The position numbers and the translations under genes are program-made. Source: Crocinitomix catalasitica ATCC 23190 (GTDB lineage Bacteria; Bacteroidota; Bacteroidia; Flavobacteriales_D; Crocinitomicaceae). Taken from it: a stretch of 64,000 nucleotides of DNA. Location: contig NZ_JHXV01000027.1 of the NCBI RefSeq assembly GCF_000621625.1, positions 1 to 64,000 on the forward strand, in the 5' to 3' direction. The notes beneath the pieces were generated by a model. It did not search any database and had not been told where the DNA came from. It saw only the letters and a program-made list of their open reading frames with translations. Positions 8,472 to 16,381 of the stretch are shown in pieces; the stretch's first letter is position 1, and each line of letters opens with the position of its first letter.

Positions 8472-8599
8472 TACTACAGTGTATAAAATAATAGCGGTTT
8501 AATGCAAAGTTCAAAGTTTTTATCTTTACGTAAAGTTTGGTGGAAAACTGAAATGTAAGAACTTTAGAATCCGCTATTATTTTTATACTAATCGTCGTA
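8472..8599. repeat. Fold-back cassette-boundary element, type A
   Basis: The left arm TACTACAGTGTATAAAATA then ATAGCGG (8472-8497) is matched by the inverted right arm CCGCTATTATTTTTATACTA then ATCGTCGTA (8571-8599). The innermost 9 bp ATAATAGCGG/CCGCTATTAT pair perfectly. It has the same design as 3849-3976. It separates the Lnt-like pseudogene region from the HxlR gene, which points the other way. Confidence 0.6.
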
Positions 8600-8644
8600 T
8601 CTTAACAAACAACGTACCTTAGAAACAGGATAATTATGCGTTTG

Positions 8645-9091
8645 TTATAAAACGAATTGCAAATCATTAATATTGAGTGAACTCCCTTCGTTATTTACAA
8701 ATGTCATTTTTACTGGCGCTCCGTTTTTATCAACTATTTTGAGAAATGGTTCTTTTTTATCTACCAAATTTGAGTTGCCCCAAGCTAAAACAGCGCCCAT
8801 TACGTTCATTAAGTCTACTCCTTTGTCTGTCAGAAAATATTCATTTCGAGCCCGCTTATTGTCTTCCTGATATTCCTTTTTCTCGATCAAATTCGAATGC
8901 TCCATTATTTTTAATTTACTGGTCAAAACTGACTTAGAAATTTTTAGATTTTCCTGAAATTCACTGAATTTGGAATGGCCTAAAAAAAGCTCTCTAATAA
9001 TTAATAACACCCATCTTTCACCTAATAAGTCAGCTGTTAATTGGATTGGACAATTGAATCTATTTGTTTCAGTTTTTGGAAATTTTTTCAT
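8645..9091 (-). CDS. HxlR-family transcriptional regulator
   Basis: A 148-aa winged-helix regulator with CPIQLTADLLGERWVLLIIR at residues 14-33 and the recognition helix SVLTSKLKIMEHSNLI. The C-terminal extension of about 40 residues is longer than in the minimal family. It is divergent from a thiolase and an alpha/beta hydrolase, and the shared intergenic region has two identical half-site pairs GTTCT-N5-AGAAC, so autoregulation and control of the two enzymes are likely. The conserved N-terminal Cys could be a redox sensor. Confidence 0.9.
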   Translation of the reverse strand: MKKFPKTETNRFNCPIQLTADLLGERWVLLIIRELFLGHSKFSEFQENLKISKSVLTSKLKIMEHSNLIEKKEYQEDNKRARNEYFLTDKGVDLMNVMGAVLAWGNSNLVDKKEPFLKIVDKNGAPVKMTFVNNEGSSLNINDLQFVL

Positions 9092-9107
9092 TTTTTTTAT
9101 CGTCTAG

Positions 9108-9155
9108 GTTCTGTTTTAGAACTTATATATGTACATTTGGGTTCTAATATAGAAC
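9108..9155. promoter_or_regulatory. Paired HxlR operators straddling a -7 box
   Basis: GTTCT-N5-AGAAC occurs at 9108-9122 and again at 9141-9155, exactly 33 bp apart (three helical turns). Between them is TACATTTG (9132-9139), a match to the -7 element TAnnTTTG, placed to drive the thiolase at 9199. Binding of an HxlR dimer at both sites would cover the promoter. Confidence 0.75.
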
Positions 9156-9198
9156 TAAGGTATGAATTAATCATGAATTAGTTACAAAAAAAATAAAA

Positions 9199-10482
9199 AT
9201 GAATACAAGTAATTCAATAAAAAGAGTAGCTATTATTGGATATAGTAGAACTCCGTTTAGTAAGGCGAACACCTATTTAAAAGGCCATTCGGCAGACGAA
9301 CTCTTAACTACAACTCTTCAATCGTTAAGTAGTAAGTATAAGCTAAAAGATAAAATTTTAGGAGAAGTTGTAGGTGGAGCTGTTATCAAGCACAGTAATC
9401 AGGGAAATTTAGTAAGAGAATCTTTACTTAAAACGGACATCCATCCCTTAACTCCTGCATTTGATATTCAAAAAGCATGTGCTACTTCAGCAGAAGCAGC
9501 TATAATTATTGCAAATAAAATAGCATTAGGTCAAATAGAAAATGGTATAGCATGTGGAGTAGATAGTGCAAGTGACTCACCAATTGTATCAAATGAATTG
9601 TTTCGGAAAGCGTTTTTAAATCAACAGTTGAGCTTATCGGATTACACTAAAGAAAATGCAAATAATTGGAAATTGATGTTGCCTGAAATTCCTAATAATA
9701 ATGAACCAGAAACGGGACTTTCAATGGGAGAACATGCAGAGATTATGGCTAAATACTATCATATAAATCGTGAAGAACAAGACAATTTTGCTTATGAAAG
9801 TCACAAAAAACTTGCAAGGGCATATCAAAGTGGATTTATAGCAGATATGATCATTCCTATGGAGCACATTCAGGAAGATTCAATATTAAGAAAGAATCCT
9901 TCTTTAGATAAAATGAAATCCTTAAATCCTGCTTTTGATCTGACTTCTGGCAGTTTAACTGCGGCCAATTCAACTCCTTTTTCAGACGGAGCTGCAGGTA
10001 TCTTTCTGGCTTCAGAAGAATGGGCAAAAGAACACAATTATCCAATTTTAGCTTTCTTAAGTTTTGCTGCAACGGCTGGTATTGAGTATGTCAACAATAA
10101 ACAAAACCTGCTTTTAGCCCCTGTTCTTGCGATTCAAAAAGTATTGAAACAGAGCAATAGAGATTTGGATTCGTTTTCCTTTATTGAAATTCACGAAGCA
10201 TTTGCAGCTCAGGCTTTAACAACTGTAAAAATTTTAAACAACAAAGGAGCAGACGATTCTTTTTGGAGCAAGTACAATTTGGATTCCATCAAAGGGTCAG
10301 TAGATTCTTCAAAACTTAACGTAGTTGGCAGTAGTTTGGCTACAGGTCACCCATTTGCAGCAACAGGTGCAAGAATAATTGCAACTCTTGCAAAACTTTT
10401 GAGTCAAGAAGGCAAAGGTTCCGGATTAATTTCAATTTGCGCGGCAAGAGGAAATGGGGTTGCGCTAATATTAGATAAATAG
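9199..10482 (+). CDS. Thiolase-family acyl-CoA acyltransferase (FadI-like)
   Basis: A 427-aa thiolase. Nucleophile Cys lies in KACATSAEAA (about residue 94), His in HEAFAAQAL (about 331), the second His-bearing loop in LATGHPFAATGAR, and Cys in CAARGNGVAL near the C-terminus. All catalytic residues of the family are present. Length and the lipid-type spacing suggest a degradative 3-ketoacyl-CoA thiolase, forming acetyl-CoA from a 3-ketoacyl-CoA. No other beta-oxidation gene is near. It is followed 19 bp later by an alpha/beta hydrolase in an apparent two-gene operon under HxlR control. Confidence 0.9.
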   Translation: MNTSNSIKRVAIIGYSRTPFSKANTYLKGHSADELLTTTLQSLSSKYKLKDKILGEVVGGAVIKHSNQGNLVRESLLKTDIHPLTPAFDIQKACATSAEAAIIIANKIALGQIENGIACGVDSASDSPIVSNELFRKAFLNQQLSLSDYTKENANNWKLMLPEIPNNNEPETGLSMGEHAEIMAKYYHINREEQDNFAYESHKKLARAYQSGFIADMIIPMEHIQEDSILRKNPSLDKMKSLNPAFDLTSGSLTAANSTPFSDGAAGIFLASEEWAKEHNYPILAFLSFAATAGIEYVNNKQNLLLAPVLAIQKVLKQSNRDLDSFSFIEIHEAFAAQALTTVKILNNKGADDSFWSKYNLDSIKGSVDSSKLNVVGSSLATGHPFAATGARIIATLAKLLSQEGKGSGLISICAARGNGVALILDK

Positions 10483-10501
10483 TTAAATCAAAAAAAGAAA
10501 T

Positions 10502-11338
10502 ATGAACGAAGTAATAAATAGTGAAATAAAATTCGCCAACATTAAAAATGAGAATATAGCTCACCGAATTATTGGAGACGGAAAACCACTGGTTCTTTTT
10601 AATCGCTTTCGTGGAACAATAAATGATTGGGATCCTGCATTTATAGCAAGGCTTGCCAAAAAAAACAAAGTTATTGTGTTTGATAATTTAGGTGTCGGAA
10701 ACTCTTCAGGTACAAGTCCAAATTCTATAGAAGGCATGGCTGAAATCGCTTCCGATTTAATTACTCATTTGGGATTTGACAAAGTAAATGTACTTGGTTG
10801 GAGTATGGGAGGATTGGTCGTCCAAGCTTTTGTTTTAAATTACCCAGAAATTGTAGAGAAAGCAGTTCTAGTGGGAACTGGTTTAGGTGCTAGTGAAAAT
10901 ACTGAATATCCAACTGAACGCTTTTTAGATGTTGCAACTAAAGTTTATGACATGAAACCTGAACATCATCAAACCGTCTTTTTTACAGATGATCAAAAAG
11001 GTTTAAATGCGGCTAATGAATCCCTTTCACGCATTAGTAAGTATGTTTCTAAGGTTATACCAACACAACCGGAAACATGGATAGCCCAAGGAACAGCTAC
11101 TAAAAATTACTTTTTTAGTGAAAAAAATTATTACGAAAAAATAAAATCTATTGCTCATCCAGTACTAATTGCTGGGGCCAAAGAAGATATCGCTTTCTCT
11201 GGTAAAAATTCTTTTTTACTTTACCAACAAATACCGAATAGTCAATTGATTTTGTATTCAAATGCTGCCCATGGTTTTCATCATCAACTACCAGATGACT
11301 TTGGCGGATTGGTTGAAAGATTTTTAGCTAAGCTTTAA
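10502..11338 (+). CDS. Alpha/beta hydrolase
   Basis: A 278-aa cytosolic alpha/beta hydrolase. The nucleophile elbow is GWSMGG (Ser about residue 101), the acid is probably in AKEDIAF and the catalytic His in AAHGFHHQ (about 256). The usual oxyanion HG motif is replaced by LFNRFRGTIND near residue 33, seen in some esterases of this group. Substrate unknown. Co-transcription with the thiolase is likely from the 19-bp gap. Confidence 0.88.
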   Translation: MNEVINSEIKFANIKNENIAHRIIGDGKPLVLFNRFRGTINDWDPAFIARLAKKNKVIVFDNLGVGNSSGTSPNSIEGMAEIASDLITHLGFDKVNVLGWSMGGLVVQAFVLNYPEIVEKAVLVGTGLGASENTEYPTERFLDVATKVYDMKPEHHQTVFFTDDQKGLNAANESLSRISKYVSKVIPTQPETWIAQGTATKNYFFSEKNYYEKIKSIAHPVLIAGAKEDIAFSGKNSFLLYQQIPNSQLILYSNAAHGFHHQLPDDFGGLVERFLAKL

Positions 11339-11368
11339 GATATTGATTCATTGGATTAAAAAGCGGCA

Positions 11369-11496
11369 TACAACGCAGCGGTTTATCAATAGCGGTTTGA
11401 GTTCTAACTTGAACCGCTATTTAATCAAATAAAGTATCGTATAAATCGAAAAGCAGTTCAATAAGAACTCTGTTGAACATCCACAGAGTATTGTAG
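11369..11496. repeat. Fold-back cassette-boundary element, type A (diverged)
   Basis: The left end ATACAACGCAG and the right end CAGAGTATTGTAG are inverted relatives, and the hairpin at 11388-11421 with ATAGCGGTT lies inside. Compared with 3849-3976 the long arms are less complete, but outer TACAA/TTGTA and inner ATAGCGG/CCGCTAT are kept. It separates the hydrolase from the ArsR operon. Confidence 0.45.
11388..11421 (+). terminator. Hairpin terminator after the hydrolase gene
   Basis: AATAGCGGTT (11388-11397) and AACCGCTATT (11412-11421) pair perfectly, and the inner TGAGTT/AACTTG adds six more pairs, two of them wobble. No long T-run follows, so it may act as a bidirectional RNA hairpin or as part of the boundary element. 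Confidence 0.5.
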
Positions 11497-11514
11497 TTAA
11501 TTTTGCTATAATAA

Positions 11515-11561
11515 TTTGCGTAACCGAATGATTACATTTATATTTGTAACCGAATAGTTAC
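11515..11561 (+). promoter_or_regulatory. Promoter with paired ArsR operators
   Basis: A -33 element TTTG (11515-11518) and a -7 element TATATTTG (11539-11546) are 20 bp apart, a standard Bacteroidota promoter. GTAACCGAATGATTAC (11520-11535) and GTAACCGAATAGTTAC (11546-11561) flank the -7 box 26 bp apart; the second is a clean GTAAC-N6-GTTAC inverted repeat. This is the expected place for repression by the ArsR-type protein encoded next. Confidence 0.8.
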
Positions 11562-11568
11562 ACTTATT

Positions 11569-11895
11569 ATGAGAAGAGATGTTTTTCAAGCAATTGCGGA
11601 TCCGGTTAGGCGAGACATTATTGAATTGCTTGCTACTGAAACTTTAAGCGTAAATGAAGTTGCAGAAAAGTTTGAAATCAGTAGACCTGCAATTTCCAAA
11701 CATTTAAAAATTTTACACGAATGCGGAATAATCGATTTTAACCAAATTGGCAGAGAGCGTTTATGTTTAATTCAACCACAGAATCTAATCCCTGCTTTTT
11801 TGTGGATAAAACAGTACAATAAATTATGGGAAGATAGAATTGACTCCTTTGAAAACTACATTAATCAAATACAAACAAAAAACGATAAAAAATGA
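11569..11895 (+). CDS. ArsR/SmtB-family winged-helix regulator
   Basis: A 108-aa regulator with the typical start RRDVFQAIADPVRRDIIELL, the recognition helix ISRPAISKHLKILHECGII and a wing with IGRERLCLIQPQNL. No metal-binding CxC or histidine cluster is seen. It belongs to the SdpR-like subgroup that is commonly coupled to AHSA1 proteins. It overlaps the next gene by 4 bp (ATGA), so the two are translationally coupled. Confidence 0.9.
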   Translation: MRRDVFQAIADPVRRDIIELLATETLSVNEVAEKFEISRPAISKHLKILHECGIIDFNQIGRERLCLIQPQNLIPAFLWIKQYNKLWEDRIDSFENYINQIQTKNDKK

Positions 11896-12344
11896 GCGAT
11901 TTAGCAAGCAGAACGTTAACAATAAAGAAAACACTTAATGCACCTGTACAATTAGTTTGGGATGCTTGGACACAAGCTGAACACATTCTAAAATGGTGGG
12001 CTCCAAGTGGAATGGAAATTAAAGTAATTCAGCACGATTTTAAAGTCGGAGGAAAATGGAAATATTCAATGCCAATGCCTGACGGAAACGAATTTATATC
12101 GGAAGGAACATATAAAGAAATTGAAGAATTTAAGAAAATAATTACTTCTGCGGACTTTAAACCTATGACCGAAAACGTAGAACTACAAACCTACTTTGAA
12201 GCAGATGGAGATTCAACCAAGTTTACTTTTAGTGTTGTTCACGCAACACCTGAATATTGCAAACAACAAGAAGAAATGGGATTCTATAACGGTTGGGGTT
12301 CAGCTTTAGAAAGATTAGTAAAGCTTTTAGAAACATTCAATTAA
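11892..12344 (+). CDS. SRPBCC/AHSA1-family protein
   Basis: A 150-aa START-like domain protein. The N-terminal LNAPVQLVWDAWTQAEHILKWW and the C-terminal GWGSALERLVKLLE are hallmarks of the AHSA1 (activator of Hsp90 ATPase-like) group, which forms a hydrophobic ligand cavity. No chaperone role is implied. Its start codon overlaps the ArsR stop, a very common ArsR-AHSA1 arrangement, and a DoxX-like protein follows 5 bp later. Confidence 0.92.
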   Translation: MSDLASRTLTIKKTLNAPVQLVWDAWTQAEHILKWWAPSGMEIKVIQHDFKVGGKWKYSMPMPDGNEFISEGTYKEIEEFKKIITSADFKPMTENVELQTYFEADGDSTKFTFSVVHATPEYCKQQEEMGFYNGWGSALERLVKLLETFN

Positions 12345-12349
12345 CTTAA

Positions 12350-12703
12350 ATGAAATCAAGGACAAAAAAAAACGTTTACTACGTTTCAACCAGTTTGCTT
12401 ACATTAATGATGTTGGCAACAATTGGCAACAGTTTATTCAATACTGAATTTGCAAAAAGATTTTCAGAAATAGGATTTCCTGTTTATTTGATAATTCCAT
12501 TAATGACGGCAAAAACTTTAGGGTTAATCGCCATATGGACAAATAAAACTGAAGTTTTGAAAGAATGGGCATATAGCGGTTTTTTCTTTCTTTTTTTATT
12601 GGCTTTTTTAGCAGAAATAAATGCTCCAGTTCCTGACTATATTTCTCCACTGTTGGCTTTGGTATTAATAACAACTTCTTACATTTTTTGGAAAAAGAAG
12701 TAA
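12350..12703 (+). CDS. DoxX-like membrane protein
   Basis: A 117-aa protein with four hydrophobic helices (near residues 10-27, 41-60, 72-90 and 96-112). The spacing and the motif FAKRFSEIGFPVYLIIPLMTAKTLG resemble DoxX-like proteins. It is the last gene of the ArsR-AHSA1 operon, an association seen in many Bacteroidota. Function in the inner membrane is not known. Confidence 0.78.
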   Translation: MKSRTKKNVYYVSTSLLTLMMLATIGNSLFNTEFAKRFSEIGFPVYLIIPLMTAKTLGLIAIWTNKTEVLKEWAYSGFFFLFLLAFLAEINAPVPDYISPLLALVLITTSYIFWKKK

Positions 12704-12823
12704 ATAATTGTTGCTAATATTTAAGCACTAATGAATTGTGATAAGGCGGCATTTCTGTGGAAAGTGTGTTGTACTCTTCCTATTCGACATGCTATTACAC
12801 ATAAACTAGAACAGTATTTATAG

Positions 12824-13540
12824 ATGAGAGTTTTAATAACTATATTTTTATTTCAGGTTGTAATTGTTTTTGGACAAACAGATGAAGGATTGGCAATTAT
12901 TTCTCAGTCAAGGACAAATGTTTTGCTTTGGAATATTGAAAATCATGTAGAATTTCGAGGATCTCAAGATTTTGATTCGACGTGGTTGTATTCCGAGAAT
13001 TGTGATTTTAAAGGAACGAATGTGTATTCAGGTTATTTAATTCCAAGAATATTAGATGGGCACTGTAGAGTCACTGTTATGGGACTAATCGGTACCGATA
13101 CGATAATTGATGCCTCATTCATATTTCATATAATTAGATTACCCACTCCGGAAATCAGGTTGGGTTCAAATTTTAATTTATTGGAAGATTTAAATAATTT
13201 ACAGGATAGTTCACTTTTCTTCTTTCGCTTTTTGAAAGTTACATATCCTCATTGGCTTCAAACTCTCCTTAATAACCATTGTCTCCGTCACATGAAAGTA
13301 ATACATTGGGAAATTAAAGTAGGTAATGAATTATACATTGGAAAGAACGCAATATTAACGGAGGAGTTGATTTCGGAAATAATAAAATCGAAAATTGGTA
13401 CGCCAATCCTGTTCGAAAAGTTTATTGTTTTAATGCCAGATGGTAGAGAAATAAAAATAGAAAGTAATTCTGAATACCTTAAAAAAACTTCTTCTGGCGT
13501 CAGCTTACCAAAGTATAAGCCAACTATTATAGAAAATTAA
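12824..13540 (+). CDS. Exported protein, possibly GldM C-terminal-like
   Basis: A 238-aa protein with a signal peptide (MRVLITIFLFQVVIVFGQ). The first half (NVLLWNIENHVEF, then F.FHIIRLPTPEIRLGSNFN) recalls the Ig-like repeats of the C-terminal part of the gliding protein GldM, which has NVLYxGxDNPV and RxPxPxxxxG. The match is by eye and partial. It stands alone between boundary-like sequences. Confidence 0.5.
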   Translation: MRVLITIFLFQVVIVFGQTDEGLAIISQSRTNVLLWNIENHVEFRGSQDFDSTWLYSENCDFKGTNVYSGYLIPRILDGHCRVTVMGLIGTDTIIDASFIFHIIRLPTPEIRLGSNFNLLEDLNNLQDSSLFFFRFLKVTYPHWLQTLLNNHCLRHMKVIHWEIKVGNELYIGKNAILTEELISEIIKSKIGTPILFEKFIVLMPDGREIKIESNSEYLKKTSSGVSLPKYKPTIIEN

Positions 13541-13601
13541 ATCAAATGCTAATAACAAATAAAATTTGTCCAGCTTGGACCGGACTGATGCGGGATTAAC
13601 C

Positions 13602-13630
13602 TTCAGTCAACCTCTCAATTAAAGAAGAAA
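13602..13630 (+). repeat. 29-bp degenerate repeat, copy 2
   Basis: It begins TTCAGTCAACCTCTC, identical over 15 bp to the copy at 51258, and ends AATTAAAGAAGAAA. It aligns without gaps to the copies at 5049, 15750 and 51258, which share GAA at positions 23-25. Confidence 0.65.
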
Positions 13631-13841
13631 GGAGTCAATTTATCTCTGCCTCTCCTGGAGAAAGATACTTGAATCTAATTGCTATAAAGTCTGATCTTTT
13701 TGATAGTATCCTCATCAACAAATTTCCAGTTATTTAGGTATGAAACCGTAATGTTTGAGTAGGATGCGTAAAAGGTGAGTTAACCAGAAAAAAATAATGC
13801 TTACATTAACTTTAGTGAATGATAAAAAATCTTGAAGTAAT

Positions 13842-13849
13842 TACTTTTG
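13842..13849 (+). promoter_or_regulatory. -7 element TACTTTTG that sets the esterase start
   Basis: TACTTTTG matches TAnnTTTG. Transcription would begin a few bases downstream, so an in-frame TTG at 13847 cannot be the translation start, and the ATG at 13883 is chosen instead. No convincing -33 element was identified. Confidence 0.55.
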
Positions 13850-13882
13850 TACATTTTAAAGCAAAATGCAACTCAAAAAAAT

Positions 13883-14875
13883 ATGCGAATTTTTATTTCA
13901 TCACTCATCATTTTAACAATGGGTATAAGCTCATATTCTCAGATCAGATCACAACAAATCAGCGATTCTTCTCAAATCTACATTCATTCTAAAAAAGTAA
14001 GCCTCAAGTCTCAGTTTATTCAAAAAGCAGCAGCCATTTTTGGTGCTAAAAACCTTATCGAGAAAAAAATCAATAAAAATGAGGTAGATCAAAAGCCTGC
14101 TGAGCTACCTAAGTCCATAAAAACAAACTTTGATGTAATTGAGACTACAAAAAAAGGGAGAAAGATTTGGACCGTAAAGCCAAGAAATAAAGTATCTGAA
14201 AAGGTTATTCTTTATTTGCATGGCGGAGCATATTATTGGAATATTTCCAAATACAATTGGTCGTTTGCTGAAAGATTAATCCAGGAAACGAATGCAACTG
14301 TGGTAATGCCCGATTATCCCTTAGCGCCTGATGCTAATTGCGATCAGGTGTATGAATTCGTAGCTGAAATCTATGAAGAACTAATCACAAGACATCGTCC
14401 GGAAAATATAATTCTGATGGGAGAATCAGCAGGTGGAGGCTTGGCACTAGGGTTTTCAATGTTTCTGCGCAATGAGAACAAAAATCAACCTTCGCAATTA
14501 ATATTACTCGCTCCATGGTTAGATGTATCCATGAACAATCCTGATATTTTAGCCGTTGATAAAAAGGATAAAATACTAGGAATAAAAGGGCTTCAAATGG
14601 CTGGCATAGGATATGCAGGTCAAACTAAACTAGATAATTATAAAGTAAGCCCCATCTATGGTGACCTAGCAGACTTACCACAAATTTCGATTTTTGTCGG
14701 AACGCATGACTTACTTTTAGCGGATGCTAGGAAATTAAAAGAGAATGCTGATAAATCTGGTGTTTCTATAAATTACTTTGAGTATCCTAAGATGTTTCAT
14801 GTCTGGATTCTATTAAATAAATTAAAAGAAGCACAAGTCGCAACCTCACAAATCATATCACTCATTAACGATTGA
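13883..14875 (+). CDS. Alpha/beta hydrolase, HSL-type esterase, exported
   Basis: A 330-aa protein with a signal peptide (MRIFISSLIILTMGISSYSQ). The hormone-sensitive-lipase signature is complete: oxyanion HGGAYYWN (about residue 113), nucleophile GESAGGG (Ser about 183), Asp in VGTHDLLLADA and His in KMFHVWILL (about 304). Expected activity is hydrolysis of short-chain carboxylic esters in the periplasm or outside. The start is decided by the promoter at 13842. A methyltransferase follows 63 bp later. Confidence 0.88.
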   Translation: MRIFISSLIILTMGISSYSQIRSQQISDSSQIYIHSKKVSLKSQFIQKAAAIFGAKNLIEKKINKNEVDQKPAELPKSIKTNFDVIETTKKGRKIWTVKPRNKVSEKVILYLHGGAYYWNISKYNWSFAERLIQETNATVVMPDYPLAPDANCDQVYEFVAEIYEELITRHRPENIILMGESAGGGLALGFSMFLRNENKNQPSQLILLAPWLDVSMNNPDILAVDKKDKILGIKGLQMAGIGYAGQTKLDNYKVSPIYGDLADLPQISIFVGTHDLLLADARKLKENADKSGVSINYFEYPKMFHVWILLNKLKEAQVATSQIISLIND

Positions 14876-14938
14876 CAATAAAATAGATGCTAATAATTCA
14901 AAAGCAGCATTAAAACAACTGGTTAGACTAAATTAAAA

Positions 14939-15598
14939 ATGATAGAAAGCATGAATAAATCGAAGAAGTTCTGGGATAATGCTTCAAAAAACTATGATAA
15001 AACCGAAGAGCGTTTTGAATATATTCATAGCAAGTCTAGAGAAAACACTAAAAAATTTCTCAAGAGCAGTAATATTGTTTTGGATTATGGATGTGGAACT
15101 GGTACAACATCCTGTGAAATTGCCAATCACGTGAAAGAAATTCATGCAATAGATATCTCATCCAAAATGATTGAAATTGCAAAAGAGAAAGCCATTTCTA
15201 ATCAAGTGAAAAATATAAATTTCGAAGAAACAGATATTTTTGATAAACGATTCAGCAAGGAGTCTTTTGATACTGTTTTAGCATTCAATATGTTGCATAC
15301 AGTTTCTTCCCCTCAGATTGTTATGCAAAGAATACATGAATTATTAAAACCTGAGGGCTTATTTATATCTATAACACCGTGCTTACGCGACAAAATGTCC
15401 TTTTTAATAAGAATTCAAATTCTGCTTGTTCAGGTATTGTGTAAAATTGGCATAATTCCTATTCCTATCAGAAGACTTAAAAAATCTGAATTAGAAAATT
15501 TAATGGCAAATGGAAACTTTCAGACCATTCATACAGAAAATATATTTAAAGGAGCTTCCAGCTATTATATGGTGGTCAAGAAGATGGTTGAGATATGA
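14939..15598 (+). CDS. Class I SAM-dependent methyltransferase
   Basis: A 219-aa protein with motif I VLDYGCGTGTTSCEIA (about residues 46-61), AIDISSKMIEIAKEKA after beta2, and FDTVLAFNMLHTV at the post-II region, the Methyltransf_11/25 pattern of small-molecule methyltransferases. A C-terminal hydrophobic stretch (MSFLIRIQILLVQVLCKIG) suggests a lipophilic substrate or membrane contact. A second start at 14951 (MNKSKKFW) is possible. The target is unknown. Confidence 0.88.
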   Translation: MIESMNKSKKFWDNASKNYDKTEERFEYIHSKSRENTKKFLKSSNIVLDYGCGTGTTSCEIANHVKEIHAIDISSKMIEIAKEKAISNQVKNINFEETDIFDKRFSKESFDTVLAFNMLHTVSSPQIVMQRIHELLKPEGLFISITPCLRDKMSFLIRIQILLVQVLCKIGIIPIPIRRLKKSELENLMANGNFQTIHTENIFKGASSYYMVVKKMVEI

Positions 15599-15749
15599 AA
15601 AACATGTCAAAACATCAGTCACCGAACAGGGACTAGGTTTACCAATCTAAATATGAAATGAAATAACTTTGGATACATCAAAGCGAAACACTTCCAACGA
15701 ATAAAATTGATCTGCCTGGCCTGATCTGATACGGGATTCGTTATTAATT

Positions 15750-15778
15750 TTCTGCCAAGCTTTCTGTTAAGGAAGAAA
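15750..15778 (+). repeat. 29-bp degenerate repeat, copy 3
   Basis: It begins TTCTGCCAAGCTTTC and ends TGTTAAGGAAGAAA, in gapless alignment with copies at 5049, 13602 and 51258. The following bases TAATTTTATTC (15783-15793) are also shared with the copy at 51258. A spurious ATG at 15778 lies inside the repeat. Confidence 0.65.
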
Positions 15779-15813
15779 TGCCTAATTTTATTCAGCCGCT
15801 AGCAGAATTTAGT

Positions 15814-16296
15814 ATGACCAAAAAAAGTATGATCATTCATTCAAAAAGTAGAAGGAGTTTTAAAATTACTTTTGTCTTGACTTTAGCAATCATTTTCTCT
15901 ATTATATGGCTGTTAAATAACAATTCAACTTACATGATTCTTGCTGGTGCTTGCTGTTTTTTAGCACTGCTAGAATACGTTGTTTACGGACAAACTATAC
16001 TTGAATTAACTACAACCCAATTAAAGGTTCAGCGGAAAGCGTTATTGAATACAGTTAATAACGAATATGTAATTGAATTAAAAAATATTCAATCATCTTT
16101 TTATGACAAGAAGATATATGATTCATGGGAACTCAGCCAGAGACTATTTTGGGAGTTGCTTTTTCCATCTGAACAAAGTTATTTAATCATCAATATACTA
16201 GATGGGAAAAAACAAGAGATTCCTTTTAACGGAAATGAAAGTGAATTATTGAAATTACAACAAAAATTGCCCGATAGAGTACCTAATTCAAAATGA
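15814..16296 (+). CDS. Two-helix membrane protein with a PH-like C-terminal region
   Basis: A 160-aa protein from the ATG at 15814. An in-frame ATG at 15778 was rejected because its first 12 codons are repeat sequence shared with an unrelated locus. Two adjacent helices (about residues 16-33 and 38-54) are followed by a soluble beta-rich region with LKVQRKALLNTVNNEYVIEL, the layout of small bacterial PH-like membrane proteins. It was not matched to a named family. Confidence 0.6.
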   Translation: MTKKSMIIHSKSRRSFKITFVLTLAIIFSIIWLLNNNSTYMILAGACCFLALLEYVVYGQTILELTTTQLKVQRKALLNTVNNEYVIELKNIQSSFYDKKIYDSWELSQRLFWELLFPSEQSYLIINILDGKKQEIPFNGNESELLKLQQKLPDRVPNSK

Positions 16297-16350
16297 ATAA
16301 ATACCAGAAATAAGCGAAACACATGGTTAGCCAAATTTACCGCTAACTTG

Positions 16351-16376
16351 CAATCGGGCTTTGGGTTAACAAATAA
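16351..16376 (+). repeat. 26-bp repeat, left copy
   Basis: CAATCGGGCTTTGGGTTAAC plus AAATAA differs by a single base from the copy at 16961-16986. The two copies are 610 bp apart and bracket one gene. The part GGTTAAC resembles the core of the 29-bp repeat at 5049. Confidence 0.7.
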
Positions 16377-16381
16377 CGAAT

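Larger units (their letters stand above)
13541..13882. other. 342-bp interval with a repeat and a promoter
   Basis: No gene is supported. The left part carries CTGATGCGGGATT (13585-13597), shared with CTGATACGGGATT at 15726-15738, followed by the 29-bp repeat at 13602-13630. The right end carries the promoter of the esterase at 13883. Confidence 0.5.
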
